A stretch of DNA of 64,000 bases from Puccinia triticina (lineage: Eukaryota > Basidiomycota > Pucciniomycetes > Pucciniales > Pucciniaceae). A program made the position numbers and the translations under genes. The notes under the pieces are model-generated. The model did not search any database, had not been told where the DNA came from, and saw only the letters and a program-made list of their open reading frames with translations. Location of the stretch: positions 2,790,001-2,854,000 of the forward strand of contig NC_070563.1 in the NCBI RefSeq assembly GCF_026914185.1, read 5' to 3'. This document shows, piece after piece, positions 23,370 to 34,600 of this stretch; positions within the stretch are counted from its first letter, which is position 1; each line of letters starts with the position of its first letter.

Positions 23370-23934
23370 CTAGGTAGCCAGCAAGTCCCGCGAGGCTCGG
23401 TTGCTTAGCTAAATAAGTAATCCACCTTTGCCAGCCGGTATCAGCTCGGTAGGCAACGTGGATTTAGATAACGACACCAAGTAGTAGCAACTCCACCCTT
23501 GTGTATATGTATGTATATACATCCCCTCGGTAAGTAATACAACACCGCTGATGGCACCCTACACCACAGGTGCAACAAAATATTTGGAAAACCAGTTTGA
23601 TTGGTTTTCAGAATATTTTTTTTAATTGAGTCCGGACGTCCTGAAGAACAAGTTGGACTAACCATTTTCAGATATTTGTAAAATATTTCTGGAACCACCT
23701 GAGGTAGTTTTAAAAATATTTTGGAAACCAATTTGGTTTGAAAAATATTTCGAGAACCATTTGAAATGGTTTTGGAAACCATTTGGATGCTCCTTCTCTC
23801 ACGGTACAGTTTTTGGGACCTTTTTGGCAACAGAATTTGTCCACAAACCAGATTCAGACCAATTTGGTTCTGACAACCACTATCCAATCAATTTGGTTTT
23901 GATAAACATCCCAAAAACTTTTGGTGCACCCCTG

Positions 23935-24510
23935 GTGTACCATTAATGGCCAGTCATTCTAGGATGGACAATGACTGGCCATCCTATCAATGGTCTCACC
24001 AGTCATACATATTGGTGGCCAATCAATTTATCGGCTGACCGGTCATACTATTGGTGACCGGTCATACCATCAATGACTGGTCATCCAATCAAATGACCAG
24101 CCATCCAGTCGTATGACCAGCCATCAAATTGTATGACTGGTCATCCAGTCGGCTGACCGGTCATCCAATTGAATGACCGGCCATCCAATTGAATGACTGG
24201 CCATCCAATTGAATGACCGGCCATCCAATTGAATGACCGGCCATCCAATCGGATGACCGGCCATCAAATTGTATGACCAGTCATTCAGTCGACTGACCAG
24301 TCATCCAATCAAAGGTCATACTATCAATACCGGTCAGTATATTGAATGACTGGTCATGACTGGCCGTTATGAGAACTAGCATCCTATCATGACCAGTTGA
24401 TTGATGCCCGGTCATCCCATTGATGACTGGTTGATTGATGAACGGTCAATTGATATGATGACCTGTTGATTGATGACCGGTCAATCAATATGATGACTGG
24501 TTGAGGGGTG
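23935..24510. repeat. Palindromic ATGACCGGTCAT array
   Basis: More than 25 units of about 20 bp follow the pattern (A/G)TGACYGGYCATCCAATYG, strongest from 24080 to 24290, where CCATCCAATTGAATGACCGG recurs with few changes. Each unit core is self-complementary. There is no protein potential and no fixed unique spacer, so this is a subterminal satellite of the host transposon rather than a CRISPR. Confidence 0.85.
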
Positions 24511-24606
24511 GAGAGCTACTGCAGGTATGTATGTATGTATTTACGCTGTGTACATGTGCTGGGGGTCTTGTGGTTTGGCAAGGGCAGTTGGCAGGCTCGC
24601 TAGAAT

Positions 24607-24896
24607 CACCCCGGGCAAATTGGGGTCATGAGAGCTGCACAGGTTGCATGGTCCTGTATGCAGGTCCTGTCACATATACATGACAAGCTGTCTGGATCAT
24701 GACATGCACCTCACATCTCCAACATGTCACATGCACAGTGACTGTGCAGAGGCTTTCACAGACCTGTCAGCTACAGTTCACATACATGAAAGCCAGTCCT
24801 GCAAGTGATGCATGACACAGGGCGTGGGAATTTTTTATGTGACATGCAGGACTGTGCAACCTGTATGCCTGTCATGACCCCGGTTTGCCCGGGGTG
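24607..24896. mobile_element. CMC-like MITE inside element 1
   Basis: The termini CACCCCGGGCAAATTGGGG and CCCCGGTTTGCCCGGGGTG are inverted with two mismatches, then continue inverted through GTCATGA and ACAGGTTGCA. A 3-bp AAT duplicates on both sides (24604-24606, 24897-24899). CAC termini with a 3-bp duplication suggest the CMC (CACTA) superfamily; no coding capacity. Confidence 0.65.
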
Positions 24897-25196
24897 AATG
24901 ATCTTACAGAGGCTCTGTAGCTGTTGGTAAATCTAGTGAGCCTTACAGATTTACCAAACAAATATTTAGCTAAAGAGCCCTAAAGAGGGCGCAGGGGTAG
25001 AAAATTGCTTACATACTTGGTAAATATGCCTTACCGGGCAGGTTTACAGAGACGGTGGTGGATGCTCTAAGACAACCACTAAGAGCATCCACCACCATCT
25101 AGGTAAATCTTTTGGTATTCAGCGAGTCCCGCAAGGCTTGGTTGCTTAGCTAAAGAAAAAACCCACCCTTGCCAGCCGGTATTGGCTTGGTAGATA

Positions 25197-25558
25197 CAGC
25201 AGATACAAAAAAGCTTGCGTTTGGGGGGTCTGAAAATCCAACCCCCAGGGTCAGAAAAAGCCACACCCAAACAAAGCCACAGAGAGATACAGGACCTGTA
25301 TCTCTCTGTGGTTTCCATACCCCCCACCCCCCAATGCCGGCACCATTTCCCCTTCCCCCCCCCCCCCCCCCCACCGCCTACCCACCCAGCTATCCACCCA
25401 CCCCAGCCATCCTCAATCCCCCAGCCACCCAAATCCCCCCCCCCCCCCCCACTCAGCCTGTTGTGAGTTTTCTCATTTCCTTCCCAGTCTCTCCTTCCTG
25501 GCTTTGGCTGACCCACCCACCTCTGCACCCTCCCCCCAGGCCCAAAACCATTGGACCG
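25197..25558 (+). repeat. Left terminal inverted repeat of the mariner element
   Basis: About 360 bp, matching the reverse complement of about 30160-30522 apart from small changes in the poly-C tracts. It holds a 35-bp perfect odd palindrome at 25277-25311 (arms of 17 bp, starting CCACAGAGAGATACAGG), CCCCCCACCCCCC and long C runs at about 25358-25371 and 25436-25450. The hairpin could be a transposase or host-factor site, or simply a by-product of the fold-back ends. Confidence 0.85.
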
Positions 25559-25655
25559 CAACGTGGTCAGTATTATGTACGTTTTTGTTCCCCATGATAG
25601 TTCAATAGGTCTGATCCTCCAATTTGCCCAATCATCCGGCCAGCTGCCCTCCCAA

Positions 25656-26769
25656 ATGGGGTTTGTGAAGTATGCCCAAGACGTCAAGGTGATTGTTGTC
25701 AAGCTCAGCCTCCGCGGACTGACCCTCGATGAAATCAATGACACAATTGATAAGAATGTCTCTCACAACTCTTTGGCGCAATGGAATCGCCTGTATCAAA
25801 CCACTCGAGATGTGGTGCGTGACCTGGTGCTGTGTGAAGACAGAGGTTGGCCGCTATCCTTCTCGGCCAAGGAGCGGGAATTCATCCTCTTGGCCCTCGA
25901 TTTAGAGCCGACACTCTACCTAGATGAGATTCAGTCTCACCTGGAGACCATGACAGGCGAAATTCACCCAATTCCCTTGATCTCAGACGAGTTGAGGAGC
26001 CGGCTCAACTTCTCAAAGAAGGTTGCCTGGACCGTCCACCCGGCGCAATGCCCAGTGAAAAGGGCCCAATATGTGACCCAGGTGGGCCCATACCCATCCA
26101 GCTACTTTGTGTTTATAGGTAAGTCCAGGGTGGTTTGCTGTGTGGTATCTAATTGGCTAGTTTGGCTGATGCATTGGCTGCATCCAGACAAATGCGGAGT
26201 GTCTCTTGGTACCCACTCACGCAATCATGCATGGTCAAACCGCGGCCGTCGGACAAAACAAATCCCTCATGCTCACGATGCGCCACGTATCTCTGTGTGT
26301 CCGGCGGTTTCACTCGATGGGATGGCGCAGGAGGGGACAATGTGTTGCGTTGACATCAAGTACTTTTTAGAGGATGTTCTGGTAGGGATTACTGTTTTTT
26401 TGGCTTTTTCTTTGGCGGACCTCAGCGGCTTACTTATGTACTTGTCTCAATTTTTTTCAGATGCCTGTGATGAATGCGTTCCCTGGCCGGAACAGCGTGC
26501 TCATCATGGACAATGCAGCAATTCACCATAGAGGACGGATCGCCGAAATTTGCGCGGAAAACCAGGTGTTGCTGATATATTTACCGCCTTACTCGCCGGA
26601 CATGAATCCAATTGAGAAGGTCTTCTCAAACCTCAAGTCGCACCTCAAACGACATCGGATGCTCACCGGGACCGAGTTGGACGCCAACATTATCAAGGGG
26701 GTGCTCCCAACGATTGCCACCCCCAATTTGATGCAAAAACTTTTTCGGGGCAGTGGGTACAGGGCCTGA
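25656..26769 (+). CDS. Tc1/mariner DD34E transposase
   Basis: Three exons: 25656-26118, 26188-26381 and 26461-26769 (321 aa, all phases match). The N-terminal helix-turn-helix region contains VVKLSLRGLTLDEINDTI. The catalytic domain shows D155 (VFIDKCGVS; relatives often have DE here), D236 (SVLIMDNAAIHH) and E271 in LPPYSPDMNPIEKVFSNLK. That gives a D-34-E spacing, the Tc1/IS630 hallmark. No stop or frameshift interrupts it, so cut-and-paste activity at TA sites is possible. Met codons at 25551 and 25575 are in frame upstream; 25656 was chosen because the first of them lies inside the terminal repeat. Confidence 0.88.
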
Positions 26770-27548
26770 GCTTTTTTGGGAGAGATTTTTTCATGACTGG
26801 ATTTATTTTTGTCTTTCTTTTTTCTTTAATTCTTCAAATGAGAAAAACTTTACTTGCTGCCAACTAAAAGGAGCCCTCTGAGCCGCTTGGAGGGGACTTG
26901 TGAGATATGTTGGGTCTACATGACTAGGCTGCTTTGTGGGCACTGGTCTATCTTTGCGGGCCGGGACTTTGAAATATTACATCCATGGTGGGGACTTTTC
27001 CTTGCCGGCCAGGACTTCAAATTTATGAGTCATCATGTCTGGCCCCACGTGCAATTCTGTGACTTGTAAAAAAAATGCTGCGCCCCAGAGGGACATTTGC
27101 AGATGGTCCCCGGGCCCCATCATTTTAGGCAAAGTCTTTCTATTTGCAGACGGTCCCCGGGCCCCAGCGGTAAACTGGGCTGCAGAGGGACTCATTCATT
27201 TTAGGCAAAGTCAATCTCACATACAGGCCTTGAAGATTATCTGGACCTCCGGCGGAGCCGGCAGGCCCAAGACTGGCGTCCACCCCCACTGTCTGTTTAT
27301 TGGAGCTAAGATATATGTATAAATTCCATGCAAGGTTAAGAGGATTGTAGCAGATATAAAAATTTACGATCCAAGATAGGAGAAGTGGTCACGGATATAA
27401 GAGTAATAGAAACACGCAACCAAGAGAGGAATTGGACAAAGGCTTAGGAAGGGGGCTGCTATGGGTCTCATCAGGAAGAAAAAAAAGGCTGCCGCCCGCA
27501 AAAAAAACTTCCTATGTTGAGCAACCCTCCAAACACACTAATTATGGC
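26770..27548. other. Spacer between the convergent transposon genes
   Basis: This is non-coding as far as I can see. It contains a direct duplication of about 20 bp around GGTCCCCGGGCCCCA (about 27104-27119 and 27154-27168), each followed within about 30 bp by ATTTTAGGCAAAGTC, and an A-rich patch at about 27478-27510. Confidence 0.4.
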
Positions 27549-30025
27549 CTAATGGGATGGAGATTGATCATAGTGGGTGGGGATTAAAGTCTGCGCCCCA
27601 GACAAGAGCTGCCAAGCTAGAGGTATGGGATAGTTCATGGACCGTAACTCGGCCAGGTTGGTCTCCGCAAAGAAGCTCCAATTGCTGACCAGCGAGATGT
27701 TGATTAACGCCCAATGGTTTGGGTTGTTTGGATGAAAATTGCAGTGGTCAAGGAATTGCTCCATCGTGAGCACGCGGCCAGCAGCGTTGAGGTTTCCGGG
27801 GTACTGATGGCCATAGCTATTCTTCGGGGAAGAATTCGATACCCACCCGTCTAGGGAGTCCACCTCTGTCTGGTCAATCCCAGAGACTTCCGGGCGGGTG
27901 GCTGCGGAGCGGCCAGAGCCTAGCTGGATAGCAGAAGACGCCCCGGACCCCGCAGCCTTGCGAGTTGGGGATTTAGCATCCCGGCGAGGCGGTGAGCAGT
28001 GTCAGTTGAATTGAAGTCGACTCAGTGTGTGAGCTACCCCGTCAGTGGCCGGGCTGTGCGGTAGTTTGCGGACAGGCAACCGGTTGATCACCAGGTGGTC
28101 TTTTCCACCAGAGACGCACTCAATTTCGGTGCTGGCCATGGAGATTGACTGCTGTGGGGACTTAGCTGGCGGCCGGGCAAAGGGGCGCAGTGCACGCTCC
28201 ATTGCGTCATGCTCGGCTGGGTCCTCAGGGTAGTGATTGGTGTCCGACGAGTTGGCCTGCAACTCTGAGGGCGACCCCGGGGCACTCGGGCTCAGGCGGT
28301 CCAGCTCGTTGAGGTCAGGCAGGCCCGGAGGGGATTCTGATCGGATGGGCACCCCCACCCGGGCGTTTATGGGGACGCTGGGTTGGGATATAGGAGCCAT
28401 CACGCCGTCGCAAGGATCCCCCCCAATAGGACACGGCGGGCACTGGGATCCAAGGTGAAGGGGGTTGAATCGGTGGCGGCGCCGCTTGGGGTGTAGAGGT
28501 TGTTGCCCGCGAGGCCCCTGCCTTCACCCAATCCAAAGCACCCAAAGCCAGCGTTGGTATATCAGGAATCAACCAGGGGGGGTTGGATGATCCCGTTTGC
28601 AGTGACCCAGGCCGGAGTGAACTTTGGGGTGGCGTAGTTGGATTTGGCGGCCTTGCTGCTGCCTTTGCCTTTGCGATGGATCTGCGCCTTTTCGGCAACC
28701 TCGTCTAGGGTGAGGATGGGTACTGCTTTGCTTACGAAATCCTTTGACCTGGGGGGATTGTCGTATTCCACTCCTGGGGCCCCGTGTCGGATGGCCCGTG
28801 CCCACTGCCACAAGCTATTTGTGTAGATCGGAATTGAGGCCTTGGACGAATTGAGCGGGTCTTTGATCCGGAGGTTCTCGGTGTTCCCACCATACTTCGC
28901 AATAATGTGCGCTGTCAGGTCGCCCACAATCTGTATTACCTCAGCTGAGTCTACATTGGCCTTTGGCTGAGGAGGCAGTCAGCATCCAAAACATGCGATG
29001 AACGTAAGTAGACCGTAAAGACCGTAAGGATGACTTACATTCATTACCAACTGAGTCGCCTTACATTGCAGCGCCAGGCGCGTTTGCTCTGGCGCATGAA
29101 TAAGGGCCAGGTTTTCGTCTTGAGCTCGCACCTTTGGGGAAAGGTTACAAACACATGAAGTCAGCCCAACAATTCAAAATCTCCAAATGAGAAAGTGTGA
29201 TCTCACCGCAGCAGCCTGCTTCTCCAGGACTGATGGGTCCTGCATGGTGATTTTCACTTTGACCTCATTCCTGGGGTTGCGAGCTACCTCCGTCACGAAG
29301 TTTGACCATTCTTCCTCGGATGTGACTGCCGTGTTGCGGGCAACTCCAAAAACACAATTGTTGTGGATTGTGCACCACCACTGGATTGTATTGCCCTCCA
29401 ACTCCAACTTCCTCAAATGCGTGCAGACATGTTCGCGATTGACTGACACCCTCATGATGAATTCTCTTTTGAACAAGTCAAACAAGTAGTCCGAGAGGTG
29501 GACCATCCAGGTAATGAGGCCTGCGTGGCCTAACTTTGACCATTTGGGTACGGCTGGCGTTGGTTTCCCCTTCTGAGCTAGGGCGATCTCGTGGGCAACC
29601 AAAGGGACAAAAACCACAAATTCAAGGATGATTGCCCTTGGAGCGCCCTTGAATTTGGACGCGGCGGATTCCTGTGATTGCTGCTGGCGTGGTGGGTGGG
29701 CGGGAGAGGCGACCTGGGAGTGCGGCGGCGCCGGGTGGGGTTGTGGCTGCAAGTTGGGCGGCACTTGGGGTGGTTGTGGATACGCATGTAGCGGCTGTGG
29801 TGGCGGGGCAAGAGCCTGGCTGTTGGGTAGCCCGTGATTTGGGGAAGGAAGGGGCTGGGTTTGCAATTGCAACGGGAACACCTGCATTTGCAACTGGTCG
29901 AATAGCACGTACAATCTTGAGTCGGCTACATTGCCCAGAGATGGCCCCAAGTAGGATTCTTGGGTGCCACCGGGCTTGTTTGCAAAGGGGAGTGGCGGGA
30001 TTTGTGAGTCAAACTGGTGGTCCAT
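27549..30025 (-). CDS. Mariner-borne accessory protein of unknown function, 730 aa
   Basis: Five exons, every boundary GT-AG and in phase 0: 30025-29207, 29131-29039, 28966-28574, 28517-28038 and 27956-27549. The N-terminal part is Pro/Gln-rich (PQPPQVPPNLQPQPHPAPPHS) and probably disordered. A folded-looking block follows (WMVHLSDYLFDLFKREF, then HLRKLELEGNTIQWWCTIHNN). Next comes VGDLTAHIIAKYGGNTENLR with a Lys-rich stretch (HRKGKGSSKAAKS), a basic KRRRHR that could be a nuclear signal, CPPCPIGGDPC, and a C-terminal domain with MEQFLDHCNFHPNNPNHWAL. No nuclease, helicase or transposase motif is visible. Exon 4/5 joining is inferred: the continuous frame has one TGA (28002-28004), which the proposed intron removes. 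Codon-level integrity argues that it is maintained by the element. Confidence 0.6.
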
Positions 30026-30159
30026 TGGCCGTTGATACCTGAGCGTGTGTATCAGATCCCCAGTGGTTGTCAGCCGGAGGATGAAGAATATGGAAGTTAC
30101 AATCTTACATACCTGCAAAGCGGGCAAAAGCTCTTCTGCGGGGTGTTTGACTGATCTCG

Positions 30160-30522
30160 GCTGGTCCAATGGTTTTGGGCCTGGGGAGAGGGTGCAGGGT
30201 GGGTGGGTCAGCCAAAGCCAGGAAGGAGAGACGGGGAAGGAAATGAGAAAACTCACAACGGGCTGAGTGGGGGAGGGGGATTTGGGCGGCTGGGGGATCA
30301 AGGATGGCTGGGGTGGGTAGGCCGGCCAGAATGGGGGGGGGGGGGGGGGGGGGGGGGGCGGTGGGGGGGAAATGGTGCCGGCATTGGGGGGTGGGGGGTA
30401 TGGAAACCACAGAGAGATACAGGTCCTGTATCTCTCTGTGGCTTTGTTTGGGTGTGGCTTTTTCTGACCCTGGGGGTTGGATTTTCAGACCCCCCCAAAC
30501 GCAAGCTTTTTTGTATCTGCTG
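30160..30522 (-). repeat. Right terminal inverted repeat of the mariner element
   Basis: Mirror of the left arm, including the 35-bp palindrome at 30407-30441 and a run of more than 25 G at about 30332-30358. Length differences between the arms are confined to these homopolymer tracts. Confidence 0.85.
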
Positions 30523-30649
30523 TAGTGCAAGTTTAGATAAAGACACCATCACCACCCTTGTGTCCATTCAGCCTCTCTGTAGGTAAACATAAAACACAAC
30601 ACTATTATCACATACAGACCTTTGCCGATTGGGCTTGAATGCATCCATT

Positions 30650-31010
30650 CAATGACCACTTGACCGGTCATCAAATAGATACAATCAGCAACCCGTAACA
30701 GATTATATTTGGAGCTGTTGTATGACTGGTAATCATAAAACTGGTCATCAAAAGACCATTCATCATTGAAAGGCCTGTGATTGATAGAACGGTCATCGAA
30801 AGACCGATCATTGATAGACCGTTCATCAAAAGCCCGGTGATTGGTCATTGAAAGACTGGTGATCGACAGGGGTGATTGGTAATAAATATCCCTCCATTCG
30901 ATGACTGTTCTTCACTGGTCATTGAATGGGGGTTCACAATCTCAAGACACTCAAGGTCATCTATGTATGCAGGTGGGTTGATGACCGGTCAATCAGTCTT
31001 GATTGGTCTT
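30650..31010. repeat. Palindromic ACCGGTCAT array of PIF-like element 2
   Basis: Units such as GACCGGTCATCAA, AACGGTCATCGAAAGACCG and GACCGGTCAATCA repeat at 15-30 bp spacing. The array sits in the same place as in element 1, in the right half and before a GTATGTATGTACATGT stretch, so it is part of the family's structure. Confidence 0.75.
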
Positions 31011-31299
31011 CAGAAGGAGATCATATTTGTTTTGGATAACTGGGGGGTATGTATGTACATGTACATGTATGGGGTTTGTACATGTACTGGCGAGTCTGGA
31101 GGGGGCAGAGGGGGGCAGTCGGTAGGCTCATCAAAATTTTCCTTATGTAGGGCTTGGTAAATCTAGTGAGTCTTAAAGATTTACCAAACAAACATTTAGC
31201 TAAAGAGCCCTAAAGATGGCATGGGGGTGGAAAATCCCTTACATGCTCTGTAAATCTGCCTACCAAGCGGGTTTACAGAGACAAGGGTGGATGCTCTAA

Positions 31300-31651
31300 G
31301 AGCATCAGCATTGTATCTAAGTTAGTATGGACTAACTAGCTTGGAATATGCTTGGAATAAGCTAATCTGATTGGCCAACCGCATGGGTGGGGATTAGCAG
31401 GTCCAAGGCTGTTGGAGGTTATGTGTTCAGGGGCCTGTATGTTATGTGTTTGGATAGAGTTCATGCTTATGAGCATTTTGAATATTCATTGTGTGTTTTG
31501 TCCAAGGACTAGTGGGGTCTCCATCTAGACCCCACCAGCTCCAAACGGAGCTCCGGTTCAAGTTGATCCCAAGTTGATCTGAGCCGATGCGGATGGGGGG
31601 GTGGACTAAGTGCCCTAATCCGGGCTAACTTAGTGCCAAATGCAGATGCTC
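31300..31651. mobile_element. PIF/Harbinger-like MITE, element 3
   Basis: TAA precedes GAGCATCAGCATTG and follows AATGCAGATGCTC. The subterminal CTAAGTTAG and CTAACTTAG are also inverted. It abuts element 2 and shares a single TAA with it. A homologous copy, interrupted by another element, is at 36790-37760 (shared GGCCATCCGCATGGGTGGGG-like and CCAAACGGAGCTCCGG segments). Confidence 0.8.
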
Positions 31652-34600
31652 TAAGGCACTCAAGTGAAAGAGTACGTTAGCAATGGTGTTATGTTCAGAT
31701 ACTTGTGAAGGAAGGTCAAGGGATATCAAACGTGATAAAAGTTAATTGAAGTCTGCGGGAAGAATTCATCTGTCACCCCAACTCCGGCAGTAATAAGTCA
31801 TTCTGCTTCTGCTTCCCTTGTGTTTATCCAGAAGTCATGATTTGTGATCAGACTTGAATTTTGTTTCTTGTCAGTGTATGCTTATCAAAGCTTGTCTTTT
31901 CTAGTCATAAATATGTAAATATTATTCCAGTTGTGGTAGCATCTCTTTATTCAATGTCTAATCTTCTTTTCTACAGTATGTACTTGTGTACAGATTGTGT
32001 TGAATTTTATCTGTTTACAGCTGTGTGAAATCTTTTGGAAACTGTGAGTGTCTCTAAGGCTGACAATCTTTCCTGGGGCATGGAATTTGATTTAGACCAG
32101 AACCCCAAGATCCTCACACGCAAGACACAGCCGCTTGGGAAGTCCCTCCTCCCTGCGGTCAAGGGTTGTGCATCACACCTCAACAAGGTTCCCTTGCTTG
32201 CCACAAAGGGAAGAAGGAATTTGATAAGTTAGACCCAATGCATTGGCTAAGGCACATAGAAGGATGTTTGTTTTTACCTTTTTAAAAGAAAACATTAGAT
32301 CAAACTATTTTTGATTACAATCATCAGCATCCTCTTGAATAACTCAAAGCCTCAGATGACAGAGGGAAAAATTGTCCCCCAGGGGCCCCTGCGGTTGTCA
32401 AAGGGAGGGACTTTTAGATTAAGAGTCTTGAGTGTTTTTCATTTCCTCAGCTTGGCCTGTATTAGACATGTTTGCCTGCACATATCTACATAAATACTGC
32501 AATCTCTCCTTCATGCAGAAGTATGTACATAGAAAAATTGTTCAGAACTTTCAGATAGCAACAGATACGAGACAAGTTGACCCAGCCCAACCCACCCATT
32601 TAGTCTGTGGCCCAACATGGGCGGCCCAAACCTGCCCAATTGCCATGCCTAGCAACAGCCTCTCCAAAAACTAAGGAAACAGTGAGGAGGACACTGGAGG
32701 ACTTGTTGTAATCTGAGCCAAATTTTGCAGGGAAATATAGGCTTTGGGACTCTGGGAGGCTCCCAGATTGCTCCCAGATTGTGATGGGAAGTCCTCCACT
32801 GAATTAGTATAACTAATCAGACCTAGGTTGAGGTAGGTTAACCTTATGATACTTGACAGGTTTAAAGATGAAGAGAAATGGGAGAGAAACAGCCCACAGA
32901 CATTGCACTCTGAGATAAACATGGTTCAGTGAAAGAGGTTACTAACTGTTAATCTCCTTGGTACCTGTGACTGAAGGGTACTGGTAGTATAGTGGCCTCT
33001 GTTTGGTGATCCTGGTTGTCCAGGGGTGTGGTTCTGGTGGTCTGAATTATGTTTATCCTCCAGCTATTTACATGGAGGATCCTGACTTCAAAAAATTTCA
33101 CAGTTTGCTTACATAATTACATCTGTACAAGTGGTTGGTGTGATCTGTTTCACCTACATGGTGGGGGTGCACATGCTTTGAGAAGCACCAAACTCTGCTA
33201 AGGAGCTGGGATATTTCAGTGAGCACAATGGTGAAAATTTCATGAGAAAACAGAATCTGAAGTCAAAACAAGGTCAAAACAGATATAAGACAGTTCAGGT
33301 AGAAACAAGTGATAAAGGCAAACTTTCAGGTCAGCTGTGCTGACTTTAAGGCTGACAATTACTGGGTGTGTTCTTTTGGGTGGAATAGGTTAGTTAAAAA
33401 GGTTTTTTGTCAATGGGGGATGGCAAAAGGGGGTTTAGAAGAGGGAAAAAACCCCAGGGGGTTTAGATCTGTTTGGGAATGAGCTAAAAGATGGGTTGGA
33501 TCAACGGTGGGCTGATACACTAACTCTATTGTTAGTGTAGTGTATTGTTAGTTTTTTCCACTGCACTACACAAATAATACTGTTATCCTTGATTTTATTG
33601 CAATAACAATACATCTTTTTGATGTTATTCTTTTTGGCTGTTATTGTATTGTTAGTGTAGCTGAAATATGCCAGGTTAACAATAACCAAATCCTAGTTTC
33701 ATGATTGTTATCTGTTGTTATTCCTGATAACAAATACAATAACTGTCAGTTTATCTCTGCAATTAATGATAAAATTACTTTCAGTGTATTGATATTTTTG
33801 GTAGTAAAGTTGGTTTTGTGTTACAAAAAAAATAAATCTGGGACATGATGTTTTGAGAATCATTTTCTAGAGGCTAAAAACCATGAAATAACAGATACTG
33901 TAGTGCAGAAGATTGTTATCCTAACTCTGATACACTAACTTTCAGGGAAATGTTGGTTATCCAAAATAAATACACTACCTGTTAGTGTATTTTGAGTGTA
34001 TTCTGGATAACAATACCCAAGATCTTCAATGAGAAAATTTAGATACACTAACTGTTAGTGTATTGGGCTATAATTGGGGATAACAATACCCCAATTGTCT
34101 CGCCAAATAACCACGGATACACTAACGATATTGGCCCGTAGCGTAGCGTAGCGTAGTGGCCCATTGTTGGTTGGATGGTTGGTTTTGGACTGGTTTTCCT
34201 GCAGTTTCCCTGGCCTCTTAGAGGGTCTTGCTGGTCAGGAGTCCATGTGCAGCGGAGACTTTCAAGAGGTTATTTTTTACTGTAATGTTGGACCTGGATG
34301 ATTTCCCAGAAGTGCCTCAAGTGGGACGTTGAAACCCCATAATTGCCAATTATCATCTTTAATGGAGGCAGAAAGTTTTATACTTCAGACTGTATGAGAT
34401 TTGAGGAGTGGCAAGATCACTTTGAAACATTTAATATCCTTAACCTTGGCCACTCACGAGAATTATCTTTCTACATATCTGAGATTCTTTCTTAAAGTAT
34501 AAGCCTCTGAAATACTTTCAGAACATTTAATATTGAGTAACACATGCAAGAATTTAATAGTCAACACAGCATTGCCTAAGACAAGCGGCGGCACAGCCAC

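Larger units (their letters stand above)
23178..25067. mobile_element. PIF/Harbinger-like nonautonomous element 1
   Basis: The left end is TAGCATCCACCACCGTCT after TAA (23175-23177). The right end is AGACGGTGGTGGATGCTC followed by TAA (25068-25070). A 3-bp TAA target duplication with these termini fits PIF/Harbinger. The right 150 bp (GGTAAATCTAGTGAG...TTAGCTAAAGAGCCCTAAAGA) is almost the same as the right end of element 2. It has no transposase of its own and contains two smaller insertions plus a palindrome array, listed separately. Confidence 0.75.
25197..30522. mobile_element. Tc1/mariner element, 5.3 kb, two genes, long inverted repeats
   Basis: A TA dinucleotide flanks both ends (25195-25196 and 30523-30524). 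The tips CAGCAGATACAAAAAAGC and GCTTTTTTGTATCTGCTG are exact complements. Inverted similarity extends about 360 bp on each side, to about 25558 and 30160. The interior encodes an intact-looking DD34E transposase (plus) and a 730-aa protein of unknown function (minus), with convergent 3' ends. The insertion site is the GGTAGA.. leader of a PIF-like element, whose uninterrupted relative is at about 23450. Typical Tc1/mariner elements are 1.3-2.4 kb with one gene, so this one is unusually large. Confidence 0.85.
25083..31296. mobile_element. PIF/Harbinger-like element 2, split by the mariner element
   Basis: The left end is TAA then GAGCATCCACCACCATCT (TAA at 25080-25082). The right end is AAGGGTGGATGCTC followed by TAA (31297-31299). 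Both ends and the right-hand 150 bp match element 1, which lies 12 bp upstream in the same orientation. Without the mariner insertion the element would be about 0.9 kb. It carries its own palindrome array at 30650-31010. Confidence 0.75.

Noticed and set aside
23935..24510. Possible CRISPR-like array
   Set aside because: Units are self-complementary, vary continuously and have no constant repeat with unique spacers; the genome is eukaryotic.
25169..25597. Proline-rich proteins encoded in the terminal repeats (also about 30105-30530)
   Set aside because: They arise from poly-C and poly-G tracts within the inverted repeats and overlap the transposon ends.
27549..28403. Two separate small genes at 27549-27863 and 28002-28403 (minus)
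   Set aside because: They are in the same frame and an 81-nt GT-AG intron containing the single stop joins them, so they are better read as the last exons of one gene.
32990..33060. Candidate tRNA around CTGGTAGTATAGTGG
   Set aside because: The A-box resembles tRNA-Asp/Gly but no B-box or acceptor stem follows.
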